A DNA stretch of 64,000 nucleotides from contig JAPXFQ010000074.1 of the NCBI GenBank assembly GCA_028564705.1, positions 2,435,501 through 2,499,500 on the forward strand, in the 5' to 3' direction. The translations under genes were made by a program, and so were the position numbers. This DNA comes from Apricaphanius iberus (taxonomy: Eukaryota; Chordata; Actinopteri; Cyprinodontiformes; Aphaniidae). Positions 33,959 to 45,589 of this stretch are shown one piece after another (position 1 is the stretch's first letter; every line of letters starts with the position of its first letter). The notes under the pieces are model-generated. The model saw nothing but the letters and a program-made list of their open reading frames with translations. It was not told where the DNA came from and did not search any database.

Positions 33959-34535
33959 GAGTGTTGGTAGCCAGGTCTCCTAGTAGCTAGGAGACAGGTT
34001 AATGTTAGTAGCTATGCTGCTTTAGGCTAGGCTGTTGGAGGACATTATTAGGGTCTGTTCCTACTTTCTCTCCTACTTCTCCCCAACTGCATGATGTGCT
34101 GTCAATTCAAGCACTAACCTGTTTTCTATTATAGTAGGTGCTCCGGATTAGCCCTGCTTGACGACCCTGACTAAGATGGCATTGCAGTGACGGAAAATTC
34201 TCCACGTCCTGCAACAAACTTCTGCATCAGTTCTATTGCTCTTTCTGTGTCTCTGTTATGTATTCTCCAAGCCACAGACGGTCGCGGCAGATAACCGCTT
34301 GTGCTGAGCCTGGTTCTGCCGGAGGTTTCTTCCTGTTAAAAGGGAGTTTTTCCTTCCCACTGTCGCTGCATGCTTGCTCAGTATGAGGGATTGCTGAGAA
34401 TTCCACGACGCAATCTTCTGTGGTTCTGTAATTTCTACACTTAACATTGTATTGTAATAACTCTTTTTGTAAAGTGCCTTGAGATGACATCTGTTGTGAA
34501 ATGGCGCTATATAAATAAACTGAATTGAATTGAAT

Positions 34536-35064
34536 CACTCAAACTAATAACTAACACACTACTGATTAAACTCAATGAATTACTACAAATAAAAGAGCAC
34601 ACATGGATAAAAATGCAATAAAGATAGAAAACATGAATTCTGATTTATGCTTTGGAGGAATCTGGATGCTTTAAGAACCAAGGGGTTGAATTGCAAATGC
34701 TGGAATGAAAGCTAAATTAGTTACCAATCGTAATTAGTTTGACTAATTAGCAAAATTTATTTATGTGTTAATTAGTAAAACAATGTAAGAAAAATTAAAA
34801 CATTATTTGGATCAAGAAATGTTTGTTAAAGTTATCTGGATAAGAAGAAATTGACCTTTTAGAAAATTAATTCTATTTGGATTGATTAAGGCAGTAAACA
34901 ATCTAATTCCACTATTTTGATACAAAAAGAAGTCTCAAACACGGCTAATAAGAGAAGTTTCTGTTCTTAATCTTCTCTGAACCGATCTCTATTTGAACAC
35001 CTTTGATGGTTCAAGGATTGAATGCAGATCTGGGCCAAACACGTGGTCTTGCCCTAGCGAGGGG
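34536..35064. other. Unassigned AT-rich sequence
   Basis: AT-rich, without genes. It may be the continuation of the LTR-like remnant interrupted by the LINE, but no diagnostic motif confirms it. Confidence 0.3.
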
Positions 35065-35159
35065 CTAGCCCTTTGTTAGTAGTTGTAGTTGCCCATGGTA
35101 AAAGTTGGAGTCTGATTGACTGTGGGGTGGACAGGTGTCTTTAAGAAACTCAGAAACAC

Positions 35160-37300
35160 ACACACTTAAAAGCAACAAAAACAGCGTCCTGAGTACGGAT
35201 GAGCCAGTAAATGCCATCATGGGAGCCATCTGCATCAGCGGCAGCAGATCAGCAGCAGCAGCAGCCCCCAGAGAGGAAACACTGGGAGGAAATAAATAAA
35301 ATAAGTTCAAATATAAAGTGTATAAAATATAAAGTGTAAAACAATAAGTGTAAAACAATGATAAGATAGAATCAAGATAAAAATGCAAAGCAGATGAATA
35401 AATAAACAGTTAAAAGCTAAACTAAAAATTCAATCAAATAAAACATGCAGAGCAATTAAAATATATATTAGTAAATAATAATCAGTTAAAGGCTATGCTA
35501 AAAAGGTGAGTCTTGAGCCTGCTCTTAAAAACATGAACGTTCTCTACGGCCCTAAGATAATCCGGCAGACTGTTCCAGAGATGAGGCCCATAATTGAAAG
35601 ATACGTCACCGTGAGTCCGTGTCCTGGCTTTGGGAATAATGAGACGGCTGCAGGAGGAGCGCAGAGACTGCGAGGGTTCATATGGTAAAAGCATTTCCGA
35701 CAAATAAGAAGGCCCAAGACCATTAAGACACTTAAAAACCATTAAAAGAACCTTAAAATGGATCCTAAAACATACGGTGAGCCAATGCAGTGATTTTAAG
35801 ACCGGTTTAACGTGCTCCCGCCTCCTGGTCTTCATCAGGACACGAGCTGCTGAATTCTGTAAAAGCCGTAAACTTGAGGTAGTCTTTTTGGGAAGATCAG
35901 AAAGCATGGGGTTCAATAATCAAGTCTACTGGTGATAAAAGCATGCATTAGCGAGTACGTATTGGCCCGAGAGAGAATGGGGCGAACTCTGGTGATTTTC
36001 TTTAGGTGATAAAAACCTATTTTATGTATATTTATAATGTGGGGGATAAAATTCTGCTCAGAGTCAAAAATCACACCCAGATTCCTCACTTGTAAAGAAC
36101 GATTAAAAGACAGTAATTGTAGTTTTGATAAAAGTTTCTCTCTCTGAGCCTCAGGACCGATAATTAAAACTCCAGGATCCAAGATTTGATGTCTAAAATC
36201 CAGTTAAAAAGTGCATCCATTGGCTGTGTGTCATCAGGAGACATGGAGATGTCGATCTGTGTATCATCAGCATAACTGTGAAAGTTCACTCCATGTCTCC
36301 TGATGACACCACCGAGATGAAGCATATAAAGGTTAAAAAGCACTGGGCCTAAAACTGAACCCTGGGGCACACCACATGTGATCTTATGGACCTTAGAAGA
36401 ACATGTATCTAAACTTACCATAAAATTATTGTCTGTGAGGTAGGATGTGAACCATTTGTGAAAAGCACCAGAGAGCCAATTTGTTTTAAACAGGTTAAAA
36501 GAATAGTGTGGTCTACTGTATCAAAGGCACCGCTTGGATCCAGTAGAACCAACACTGTCAACTTTTTAGCATCATAGTTTAATATAAAATCCTTTAAAAT
36601 CTTTAAAAGAGATGTCTCGGTTCTGTGGTTTATCATAAAACCAGACTGAAGTTTCTCTAGGACGTTATGAGCATTAATAAAATCATTAAGTTGAATAAAA
36701 ACAACTTTTTCTAAAACTTTGCTTAAAAATGGTAAGTTAGATACCGGTTGGTAATTGTTTAAATCATTAAAATCTAAATAGCTCTTCTTCAGGCAGGGGC
36801 CTCACTACCGCCGCTTTAAAGGCGGCAGGAGAAACCCCCGTCTGAAGGGATAAATTCATAAAGTTTAAAATCCCGTCTTTAAAAGAACCATAAAATTGTT
36901 TAAAAAGCCAGGTAGGAATTGGGTCCAAAGCGCTTGTGGTGGGCCTCACAGAGGAGGAAACTTTATCAAGGGTCCCAGCTTCTACCAGGACAAAACTGTC
37001 CTGTGTTTCCTCTGATGAAGGCAGACACTCAGATTTGTCTAAAACCATGTTAGTTTGAGATGATAAAATATTACATCTGATTGTGTCTATCTTCCCTCTG
37101 AAGTGGTCTCCTCACAGAGAGTGTCTGAGGGGGTTTTCTGAAGAGTATTAGAGGTATGATTTAGAATTTTGTCAATTGTGGAAAACAGAATTTTGAGGTT
37201 ATTTTTATGTTCGGAGATGATTCTGGAAAAGTATGCATTTCTGGAATGTCTGGTCTGCCCATATCCCTTTGCATATCATAAAAGCTGATCAGATTATCCT
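35160..37300 (-). pseudogene. L2-like LINE ORF2 pseudogene, second family (minus copy)
   Basis: On the minus strand the fragments run in order: linker (37060-37300), RT start (36767-37048), LLDPSGAFDTVDH (36415-36636), [18 protein letters not shown] with YADDTQIDIS (36164-36421), a thumb region with NLGVIFDSE (35913-36182) and the C-terminal domain ending at 35482. A 3' UTR follows to about 35160. The endonuclease is missing and there are at least four frame breaks. It is the same family as the plus-strand copy at 39770-41312. The end of its 3' UTR (the GCGCTTCATAAATAAAG tail) is absent. Confidence 0.85.
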
Positions 37301-39765
37301 CACTTAATTAGAAATACAATTAAAGCTGCAAGCAGCCTCTAGCGGCCCTCGCAGCTTAGCGCCGCTCTGCCCTGTGATGCAACCGTGGGACTCACGCACC
37401 GCCATCTCAACTCCCTTTCAACCCTATTGCCAAGGCTCATGATAAAATCTGCATAATAAAGTGTTTAAAAGGCAAACATGGAACCTTTAAACCAAAATGG
37501 CTGACCTCAAGAGAGAACAGCACCCTTGATTCAAAACTGTTTTAAGGAGTCTTGAGAAACCATATATTTTCTGAATTGAATAATCGTTGCTCAAAACAGT
37601 GCTTAACGACGATTACTTTAATGATTCTAGGTGGCGCTGTGCAGGTATTAAGCCAAAAACACCAAATATGTCAGTACTTCTGTGCTTAGAGACGTATTCC
37701 TATCCATATTGCTGAATTTAGAGCAGATCAGATTATGTGTTTAGAAAATAGAGTCAAACGTATTTCCATGGCGTGATGTGAGGATTCGCCATGCTGCTAC
37801 AACCACACCCACTTTCTAAACCTGTCAGCTGTGGACAAAAAAATAGCCTATGTTGAGTCACCTTCCACAGTTAAATGTTGATTAGGTAAAAGGAGCCAAG
37901 TATTAACCTATTTTACTGGAACATTAAACTTCCTATTTTGAGGGGGCGGGGCTTTGATGACATAAGTAAACGACTTCAATTCAATGTTCGTTTGTGGTAT
38001 GTGATGATAGTTCTGAAGTATGTTAAAGATGTGATGTTTAAAATGGAACATAATACACCTTCTAATTATGTGGCGAAAAGCTAAAACTGTAGACTTGGCC
38101 ACGCCGACATGCTATAATAGCAAAAAAGTATCCTTAACATGTTTGATCCCCCATGCTTTAAACAATGCTAAGTCATTTCTACGTATTGAAATAATGAGCC
38201 AAAAGAGGAGTTTGTTTTTATTTGACATGTATAAATAGCACAAAATGGCAGCTTTTCTCAAAAATGTCGAACTTTCTGTGAGGGTTGGACATGGGCTCAA
38301 AATATTTTTTGTCCAAGTTCATCACAAACAGAATATATCGACTGAATTTTACAGTTTTAGCTGATTTAAACGCTTACTGAATATTATTTTAGTGATCCTA
38401 GGGGGCGCTGTGCATGAAATAGTCCCACCCCCCTAATATTTCCATGTATATATGTTATGGGATGGACCAATATCTATGTTCTTGAATTTGGTGCAGATCA
38501 GACAATGCTGGTGGAATTTAGTGGCTAACGTGTTTCCATGGCGTGATGCCAAGCTTTGCCATGCTGCCAGAGCCACACCCTTCTTAGACCATCCTCAGTA
38601 CTAGATACAGAATCAACCTAACTTATTTCCAGTTACTGTGCAGTGCACCAGCCAGATTAGGTCAAGGGTGTAAATTCAAGCCCTTTCAAAAAAAAACATT
38701 ACACTTCCTGTTCTGAGGGGGCGGGGCTTAAGTGATGTCAAAATTTGACCATCTAGGATCGTCAGGGATCTGATGAGCATCCAACACAGAAGATTTCACC
38801 CAACTGGTACTTTCTGAAAAGGAGTTTAACTGTTTGAATATTTATGGCGAGAAGCCTAGGTCTGGGAACTAGCCACGCCCACCTGGTTTGCTGCAGAAAA
38901 ATTCCTTTGATAACTTTTGATCCCCAATGCCTTCTGTCTCGGTTCCTTTGTTTAGAAGTGTCTAGGTCAAAACTTCTGGGAGGAGTTTGATCAAATATGA
39001 CCTGTACAAATGGCACAAAATGGCGTGTTTGATTCAAAATGGCTGACTTCCTCCTGGGTTTGAACCATGGCTCCAAGAGGCTTTTTTGTAGGGCGTGAGG
39101 CACTGCATCTGTGTCTTGAATGACGTTGTGCTCACATGAAGTATGGCTTGGGGCTGGTGTTTTTAATGGTTGTAGGGGGCGCAGTGGAGTAATTAGGCCA
39201 CACCTACCAGATATTAGTCTACATAACTCGTCAGGTATGGACTAATATTCATCATGTTGAATCTGATCCAGATTGGATGAGTTATCTGGAAATTACAGCT
39301 AAACGTATGGCCAGGGCGTGACACCTGACTTCTCTACGCCGCCACAGTCACACCCTTCTTTGAACAATCTCAGTACTTGACTTACAGGGTTTCCCCAACT
39401 ACTTTCCAGCCGCTGTGCAGCATCTTTATGGTAATTTGCTCAACTACGTAAATTCTGGAACTTTCACACCAAAAAATTACACTTCCTGTTTTCAAGGGGT
39501 GGGGCTTAATTGATGTCAACATTTGACTATATAGCATCGTCAAGCACGTGATGATCATCCAACATAGAATATTTCAGCTGGCTGTGACTTTTTGAATAGG
39601 ACTTATAACTGCTTGAATATACATGGCGAGAAACCTAAATATGAGGACAAGCCACTCCCACCTGGTATGACACAGAAAAAATCATTTGATAACTTTTGAT
39701 CCCCAATGCCTTCAGTCTCTTTTTCCTGGTTTAGAAGTATCTAGGTCAAAATCTGTAGGAGGAGT

Positions 39766-40767
39766 TTGAAACAGATCGGCCTCTCTGGTGCTGTTCATAA
39801 ATGGTTCACATCATATCTCACAGACAGGACTTTTATGGTAAGTTTAGATACCTGTTCCTCGAAGGTCCATAAGATCAATTGTGGTGTTCCCCAGGGTTCA
39901 GTTTTAGGCCCAGTGCTTTTAACCTTTATATGCTCCCTCTTGGCAGTGTTATCAGAAGACATGGAGTTAACTTTCACAGTTATGCTGATGATACACAGTT
40001 GTACATCTCCATGTCTCTTGATGACACACGGCCAATGCATGCACTTTTTAACTGCATTTTAGACATTAAATCCTGGATAGCAGAAAACTTTCTCCAGCTC
40101 AACCAGGACAAAACTGAGGTTTTAGTTATTTGTCCTGAGGCTCAGGGAGAGAAACTTTTAGCAAAACTACAATCATTGTCTTTTAATCCTTCTTTACAAG
40201 TGAAGAATCTGGGCGTGATTTTTGACTCTGAGCTGACTTTTATTCCACACATTAAAAATATCACTAAAATAGGTTTTTATCACCTAAAGAACATTGCCAG
40301 AGTCCGCCCCATTCTCTCTCGGGAACAATACGGAGATGCTAATGCATGCTTTTATCACTAGTAGAATTGATTATTGTAATGCCCTGCTTTCTGGTCTTCC
40401 CAAAAAGACAACCACAAGTTTACAGCTTTCACAGAATTCAGCAGCTCATGTCCTGATGACGACCAGGAAGCGGGAGCACATTACACCGGTCTTAAAATCA
40501 CTGCGTTGGCTCCCCGTATGTTTTAGGATCGATTTTAAGGTTCTTTTAATGGTTTTTAAGTGTCTTAATGATCTTGGGCTTTATTATCTGTCAGAAATGC
40601 TTTTACCATATGAACCCTCGCGGTCTCTGCGCTCCTCTGGCAGCCGTCTCCTTATCATCTCGTTTTTAAAAGCAGGCTTAAGACTCACCTCTTTAACCAA
40701 GCTTTTAATTAGCTATTATTTATTAATATCTGTTGAAATTAGATGTTTTACCCAATCTATTTTTTAG
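39766..40767 (+). pseudogene. L2-like LINE reverse transcriptase pseudogene (plus copy)
   Basis: Three overlapping frames (39766-40062, 39879-40361, 40294-40767) together give the RT palm ([12 protein letters not shown], then [13 protein letters not shown]), the thumb (NLGVIFDSELTFIPHIKN) and the C-terminal domain (SRIDYCNALLSGLPKKTT). Frameshifts occur near 39900 and 40330. The LINE is truncated upstream of the first RT motifs, so no active enzyme results. Confidence 0.85.
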
Positions 40768-41114
40768 TTTAGCTTTTAATTGTTTATTCATTAATCTGCT
40801 TAGCATTTTATCTTGATTACACCATATTGTTTTATACTCATTGCTTTACACTTTATATACTTTATATTTTATAATCTTTATATTTTAACTTATTTTAATC
40901 TTTCGTCCCAGTGTTTCCTTTATGGGAGCCCTCTGCATCGGGGGCGGTGGTCTGCTGTGGGTGCCTGGGTACCCCCCAGGTAGTGCCTGGGCCCTCACTC
41001 CTCTGGGTGCCCTGGGTTGGTGCCTTGGCTGCTGCAGCTGATCTGCTGCCGATGCAGATGGCTCCCACGATGGCGTTTCCTGGCTCATTTGTACTCAGCC
41101 CACTGTTTTTTATT

Positions 41115-41145
<31 letters not shown>

Positions 41146-41312
41146 AAGCTTTTAAGTGTGTGTGTATGGCTGATGGGTTGGGTTGGAGGGGAGTGTAGTT
41201 GTGATGATGATTTTATTTTTGGTTTTTGAACGGGGGGTTTGTGGGGTCATTTTAAATCTGTAAAGCACTTTGAGAAACCATGTTTGAAAAGCGCTTCATA
41301 AATAAAGTTTGA
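39770..41312 (+). mobile_element. L2-like LINE, 5'-truncated plus-strand copy inside the tandem array
   Basis: It starts within the RT domain, continues through the C-terminal domain and 3' UTR, and ends TTCATAAATAAAGTTTGA. The site reads GGAGTTTGA on the left (39761-39769) and TTTGATCA on the right (from 41313), while the uninterrupted neighbouring unit reads GGAGTTTGATCAAATATGAC. The insertion site is therefore known exactly, with a short TTTGA duplication. It is the same family as 35160-37300 on the other strand. Confidence 0.88.
41117..41147. repeat. (TTTA)n microsatellite in LINE 3' UTR
   Basis: About seven perfect TTTA units within the 3' UTR of the plus-strand L2-like copy. They are absent from the minus-strand copy. 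Confidence 0.9.
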
Positions 41313-42239
41313 TTTGATCAATTATGACCTGTACAAGTGGCACAAAACGGTGTGTTTGATTCAAAATGGCTGACTTCCTGTTGGGTTTGGATCATGGCTC
41401 CAAGAGAATTTTTTGTAGATCGTTATATGTGTGTTGAATGACATTGTGCTCAGATAAAGTATGGCTTGGGGCTGGTGTTTTTAATGGTTGTAGGGGGCGC
41501 TGAGGAGTAATTAGGCCACACCCACCAGATATTAGGTACATAACTCTTCGTGAATGTAACATCCATCCTGTTGAATCTGGTCCAGATTGGATGAGTTATC
41601 TGTAAATTAGAGCTAAACGTATGGCCATGGCGTGACGCCTCACTTCTCCACGCCGCCACAGCCACACCCTTTTTTTAAAAATCTCAGTACTTGACACAGG
41701 GTTCCCCCTCTACTTTCCAGCTTCTGTCCAGCATCTTTATGGTAATTTGCTCAACTGTGTAAATTCTGGAACTTTCACAGCAAAATATTACACTTCCTGT
41801 TGTAAGGGGGCGGGGCTTAAGTGATGTCAACATTTGACCATCTAGGATCATCAGGGACCTGATGAGCACCCACCACAGAATGTTTCACCCACCTGTAACT
41901 TTCTGAAGAGCAATTATAATTGTTTGAATAATTTTGGCGAGTAGTCCAACTTTGAGGCCTGGCCACGCCCCTTCACCAAATCAAAAGACTGAATTTTTTT
42001 ATAAGTTTTGATCCTCCACGCCTGAAGGCCATCTTGAGCAATTTTGAAGCTGATCAGTCAAAATTACAGGTAGGAGTTCGATCAAAAATTTAGATAAATT
42101 TAAAAATGTATTATACAACACTAAATTACAAAAAATACTAGTTGGATAGGCCTGAGATGTTATAACCATGTTCACTGAACCAGCAGGTTATGCTAAACTG
42201 AAAGTAAAGTGAATAGTGATAAATAAATTGTAGCTCATA

Positions 42240-42652
42240 TGCTTAGTTATAAAGATTACTACATACATTATAGTGCAGGTAACGATCAGTGGAATAAAAA
42301 GGTTGTTGTGGCTGCACCAGTACACCAGATGTTCAGAATCCATCCAGTAGGTAGAATATCTCTCCAGGATAAGCCCTATAATGTTGTTGTCATCTGCAAA
42401 CTTAATTACCTTGACAGACTAATGAGGTGCAGCAGTTGCTGTACAGGGAAAAGAGCAGAGAAGAAATAACAGAACCCTAAGGGGAGCCAGTGCTGACAGC
42501 CTGGAAGTCCAAGACATTCTTTTCCCACCCTCACATGGTGCTTCCTGGCTCTCAGGAAATCTGTGATCCATCTAAAAATGGGATTGATCCAGGGTCTGTT
42601 ATTAGGGAAGCATATCAATGTTCTGGAGAGGATGATGTTGTCCACACAGAAC
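42240..42652 (-). pseudogene. LINE reverse transcriptase fragment (minus), left of YR element
   Basis: The minus strand encodes decayed RT sequence including VKFADDNNIIGLI (the FADD catalytic box, about 42365-42405) and HLVYWCSHNNLFI. It ends exactly where the YR retrotransposon begins at 42653. The endonuclease of a minus-strand LINE resumes on the far side at 47234, so the YR element probably sits inside one LINE. The sequence between the two parts has been lost. Confidence 0.65.
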
Positions 42653-42842
42653 ATGTAAGTTAATATGTTAACTTAGGTTCGTGAGCTGGACCACGCCTCA
42701 TATTCAGTATTCTCTCACTAATCTACTCGGATCCGACTCACCTGGCATCTCACACCTGAATTCCATTCCTAATTACTCTGTGATCTATTTAAACCCGAGC
42801 ACCTAGCCATCAGCGTCGCTCAGACTGTGGTCTCATAAACCC
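42653..42842 (+). repeat. Split direct repeat A1 of the YR retrotransposon
   Basis: 190 bp starting ATGTAAGTTAATATGTTAAC, repeated at 46350-46539 with only a few mismatches. It contains CTATTTAAACCCGAGC, a TATA-like site placed to drive transcription of the ORFs that follow. Confidence 0.92.
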
Positions 42843-42873
42843 GCCTTGGTTAGCGAAGACAAGCTCTATTTTC

Positions 42874-44572
42874 ATGGATGTGTTTACCCTTGATCCTTCC
42901 GAATCCGATGAGGAGCTCTTCTCCAGCGAGACTTCCATCATTGGACCAGCAACTCCATCCGTGGTCCGTCAAGTCTCTCGCTGTGCCAGGCTTCCATCGG
43001 CTCATCGGGATTACAGGCAGTCAACCAGAGCTCTTGCATCTCGCGCCGCGCAGTCGGATCCCTGTCCAGCGACTTCCGCGCCTCGAGATCGGCGCCCTTC
43101 TCCATCTCCTCCCCGCACATTTAACTCCCTTCGTTCTCGTCTCGAGGCTTCGCCTCCCTGTTTTTCTTCTCTGGCTTCGGGCCGCTCGGTCCAAGTTTCC
43201 TCCCATTCCCGCAGTGCGTCCTCGTCGCGCCCCGGGACCTCTTCTGGAGTTCAGCTGTCCTCAGTAGGCGCTGCAGGCCGATCGGCTCCAAGCTTCTCTA
43301 CGTCCCGATCACTTCAAACTTCCTGTTCGCCACAAGCTCAGCACTTTCCTCCCGATCTCTCTGGCAGTCCAGCTCGGAGGGCTTCTCCTCCCTGTTCCCG
43401 TCCGGCTTCATTCCGGATGAGGAAGTCACCCAGTGTTCGTCGTTCTTCCGCCTCCGTCTCCAACCGTCCGGACATGTCTGGGTGGACAGTAGCCCGCTTG
43501 CAATCTTCACTCAGGGAAAGAGGCATCCCCTTTAGCCGTTCTGCTAATAAATCTTGCCTCTTCAAGCTCCTTTTTCCCTCTACTTCACCGTTAACCCAAA
43601 CTTCCTCCTCTCATAATCCACTTCCTATTTCAGCCTCAGTCCCCACTTCCTCTCAGGGCATATCCCAGCCCTCAGCTGCTGGGCCAACACCTACAGCTCC
43701 CCCTGCTGGCGGGGAAGCATCTTCCGTCTCATTTCCCTCAAATTTTGCCTCATTCATAACTAATTTTTTTCTCTTTCTTAGCCTCTCAGGCCGCATCTTC
43801 ATTAAATCAATCAATTCCTCTCCCCCACATTCCCCCTTCTATGTTTCCTACAGGTTCAATTCAGGCTTCCATCCATGCTCCAGGAACCTCTTCTAACCCT
43901 TCCGTGTTACCAGCAGGCTCAAAGGTTCAACAACCTATCGCCGCATTACCTCAAAGTTTTACTGGTCTGCTGTCTCAGTTGCCATCTTCGTTTATTTACA
44001 CTTCAGCCTCTAACCATTACACCCTTTCTACAGCAGTACCCCCAATTCGGTCACCCTCTTCCATCAATGGCCCTTCCCCAGTTTCACCCGCTCTCCGGCA
44101 ACAAATTCTGAATGGTAATTACATCGATTTAGGTCTCCTTCTCCAACCCTCTCTAGGTCTCTCAGGTCAGCCCCGGGAGTTGCAGACCGGAATGGGGCTG
44201 ATGCAGCTAGGTTCAGCTCTTAGCTCTAGTTCCAAAGATCTGACCCCCACAGAGTTTGCTTTTGCATTCTCTCTTTACAGGGACATCATTTGCTCGATGT
44301 TTTCTGACCGGCGGACCGAGTTAGACAATTATTTGTCTATTGCCCTTGACATGGCCCTTAGATTTGGAGGAATGGGGTTTTATCAATATCATGTCCTTTT
44401 CTCATCCCATGCAGCGGGCCGTCTCGCCCAATACAATCAAGGTACACACTGGGGTTGTCTAGACTCCGAGTTATATTGCCGCATCTTTGCGACACGGGCA
44501 TCCCTATCTTGCAGCCTCTGCGGTGCTTCCTCCCACCCTGCTACTGCATGCACTCTTGTCACTCCTCTCTGA
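42874..44572 (+). pseudogene. YR retrotransposon gag-like ORF1 (one frameshift)
   Basis: Two overlapping frames, 42874-43896 and 43841-44572, form one Ser/Pro-rich protein. Residues about 200-235 of the first (MSGWTVARLQSSLRERGIPF) look like a SAP-type DNA-binding motif. The second ends in CSLCGASSHPATAC, a perfect CX2CX4HX4C zinc knuckle. A third stretch to about 44860 contains FNDLGCSASSCRLLHTC, a Cys/His motif I associate with Ngaro and DIRS gag proteins. A frameshift lies between 43841 and 43896, and stops follow after 44572. The role would be nucleocapsid-like RNA binding. Confidence 0.7.
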
Positions 44573-45054
44573 CCTCGGCCATCATCATCATGGTGCTCAT
44601 CAGTCCCCAACTGTTCGTCCTCACCTGCCCCTCCCCCTTCAGTGATTCCTTAATCTCTTCTACCACAGTCTAAACCTAATGCCCATGTCTCCGGGGGAAT
44701 GGGTAAGTGCGGCCGTCCAATCCTTTTCCAAGGTGGCAGGATGGTGTGTAACAATTTCAATGACCTTGGCTGCTCAGCCTCCAGCTGTAGGCTCTTGCAT
44801 ACTTGCTCTTTCTCCGGAGGGGCACATGTTTGGAACACCTGCCCCCATAACCCCACTTCCGAAACAGATTGACTATCACAGCACCTCGCCACTCCCATTA
44901 AGGGGACATCATTTATTTCTCACCTGTCCACCGCCGCCAACATCCCTTTGCTTCATGGTCTCGCCATTGAGAACCTCGCCGGATGGAAATGCGCCTTTCG
45001 GCAAGAATTTCTTTCATCTTGGAACGGCATTTCATTCTTCTACAGTGACTTTAT

Positions 45055-45500
45055 GAATTTCTCATCCAGATGACATCTGGCTATTTACCGATGCAGCACC
45101 CTCTGCAGGCTTTAGTGATTTCTACAATGGAAGGCGGTTTGCTTCAACATGGCCCCCGAGTTTGTACGTTTGCAGCTCCAGTCGGCCTCTCTCTCATCCG
45201 CTCATTATGAAATCGATCCCATTTTGATTGCAGCCCTTTTTTAGGGGGGCATGAATGGTCTCAGCACTGTATCCTTATTCATTAAGACAACTCTGCCATT
45301 GTCGACATCATAAACAAAGGCCGTTCACTTTCATCTTGCATCATGCAGTTCATTCGTAGACTCACTCTGGCGCCAGCCAAACTTCAGTTCATTCTCCGTG
45401 CTGCTCATGTATCTAACCATCGGAATTCCATCGCTGATTCACTCTCTCGCCTCTCTTTCCAGAAATTCAGGTCCTTGGCTCCAGACGCAGATCCTCATCC
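45055..45500 (+). pseudogene. YR retrotransposon RNase H domain (degenerate)
   Basis: DIWLFTDAAPSAGFSDFYN (about 45068) holds the first catalytic aspartate. DNSAIVDIINKGRSLSS follows near 45290, and LRAAHVSNHRNSIADSLSRL near 45400 is the closing motif that precedes the recombinase in this class. Frame breaks separate the pieces. Immediately upstream, 44860-45050 shows no RT palm motifs, so the polymerase region appears to be deleted. Confidence 0.7.
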
Positions 45501-45589
45501 AACTCCGATCCCACTGTTTTCAGCAACCATCTACAACAAACTACACAGCTTCAAGACCTCTCCATCATTTCTCAGAACGCTATCCTCAA

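Larger units (their letters stand above)
30426..34535 (+). mobile_element. L2/CR1-like non-LTR retrotransposon with intact ORF2
   Basis: The element comprises ORF2 (30529-33420), a 1.1-kb 3' UTR and a 3' end TATATAAATAAAC followed by (TGAAT)n at 34521-34535, the usual form of teleost L2-like tails. No ORF1 precedes ORF2 and stop codons occur just upstream, so the copy is 5'-truncated at or near the ORF2 start. The left border is approximate and I found no target duplication. The 3' UTR is unusual in containing an antisense 28S rRNA segment. Confidence 0.85.
37321..42080 (+). repeat. Tandem array of about 775-bp units, interrupted by a LINE
   Basis: Landmarks recur at constant spacing. The GGGGCGGGGCTT box occurs at about 37942, 38717, 39496 (one change) and 41806. 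The box GGGGGCGCTGTG or variant occurs at about 37631, 38401, 39175 and 41492. GCCACACCC-type boxes occur at about 37785, 38557, 39340 and 41652. Spacing is 770-780 bp except across the last interval, which is longer by the 1.54-kb LINE inserted at 39770. Each unit also contains AAATGGCTGACTTCC or a variant. The first unit starts AAAGCTGCAAGCAGCCTCTA. No coding sequence was recognised in the units. Confidence 0.85.
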
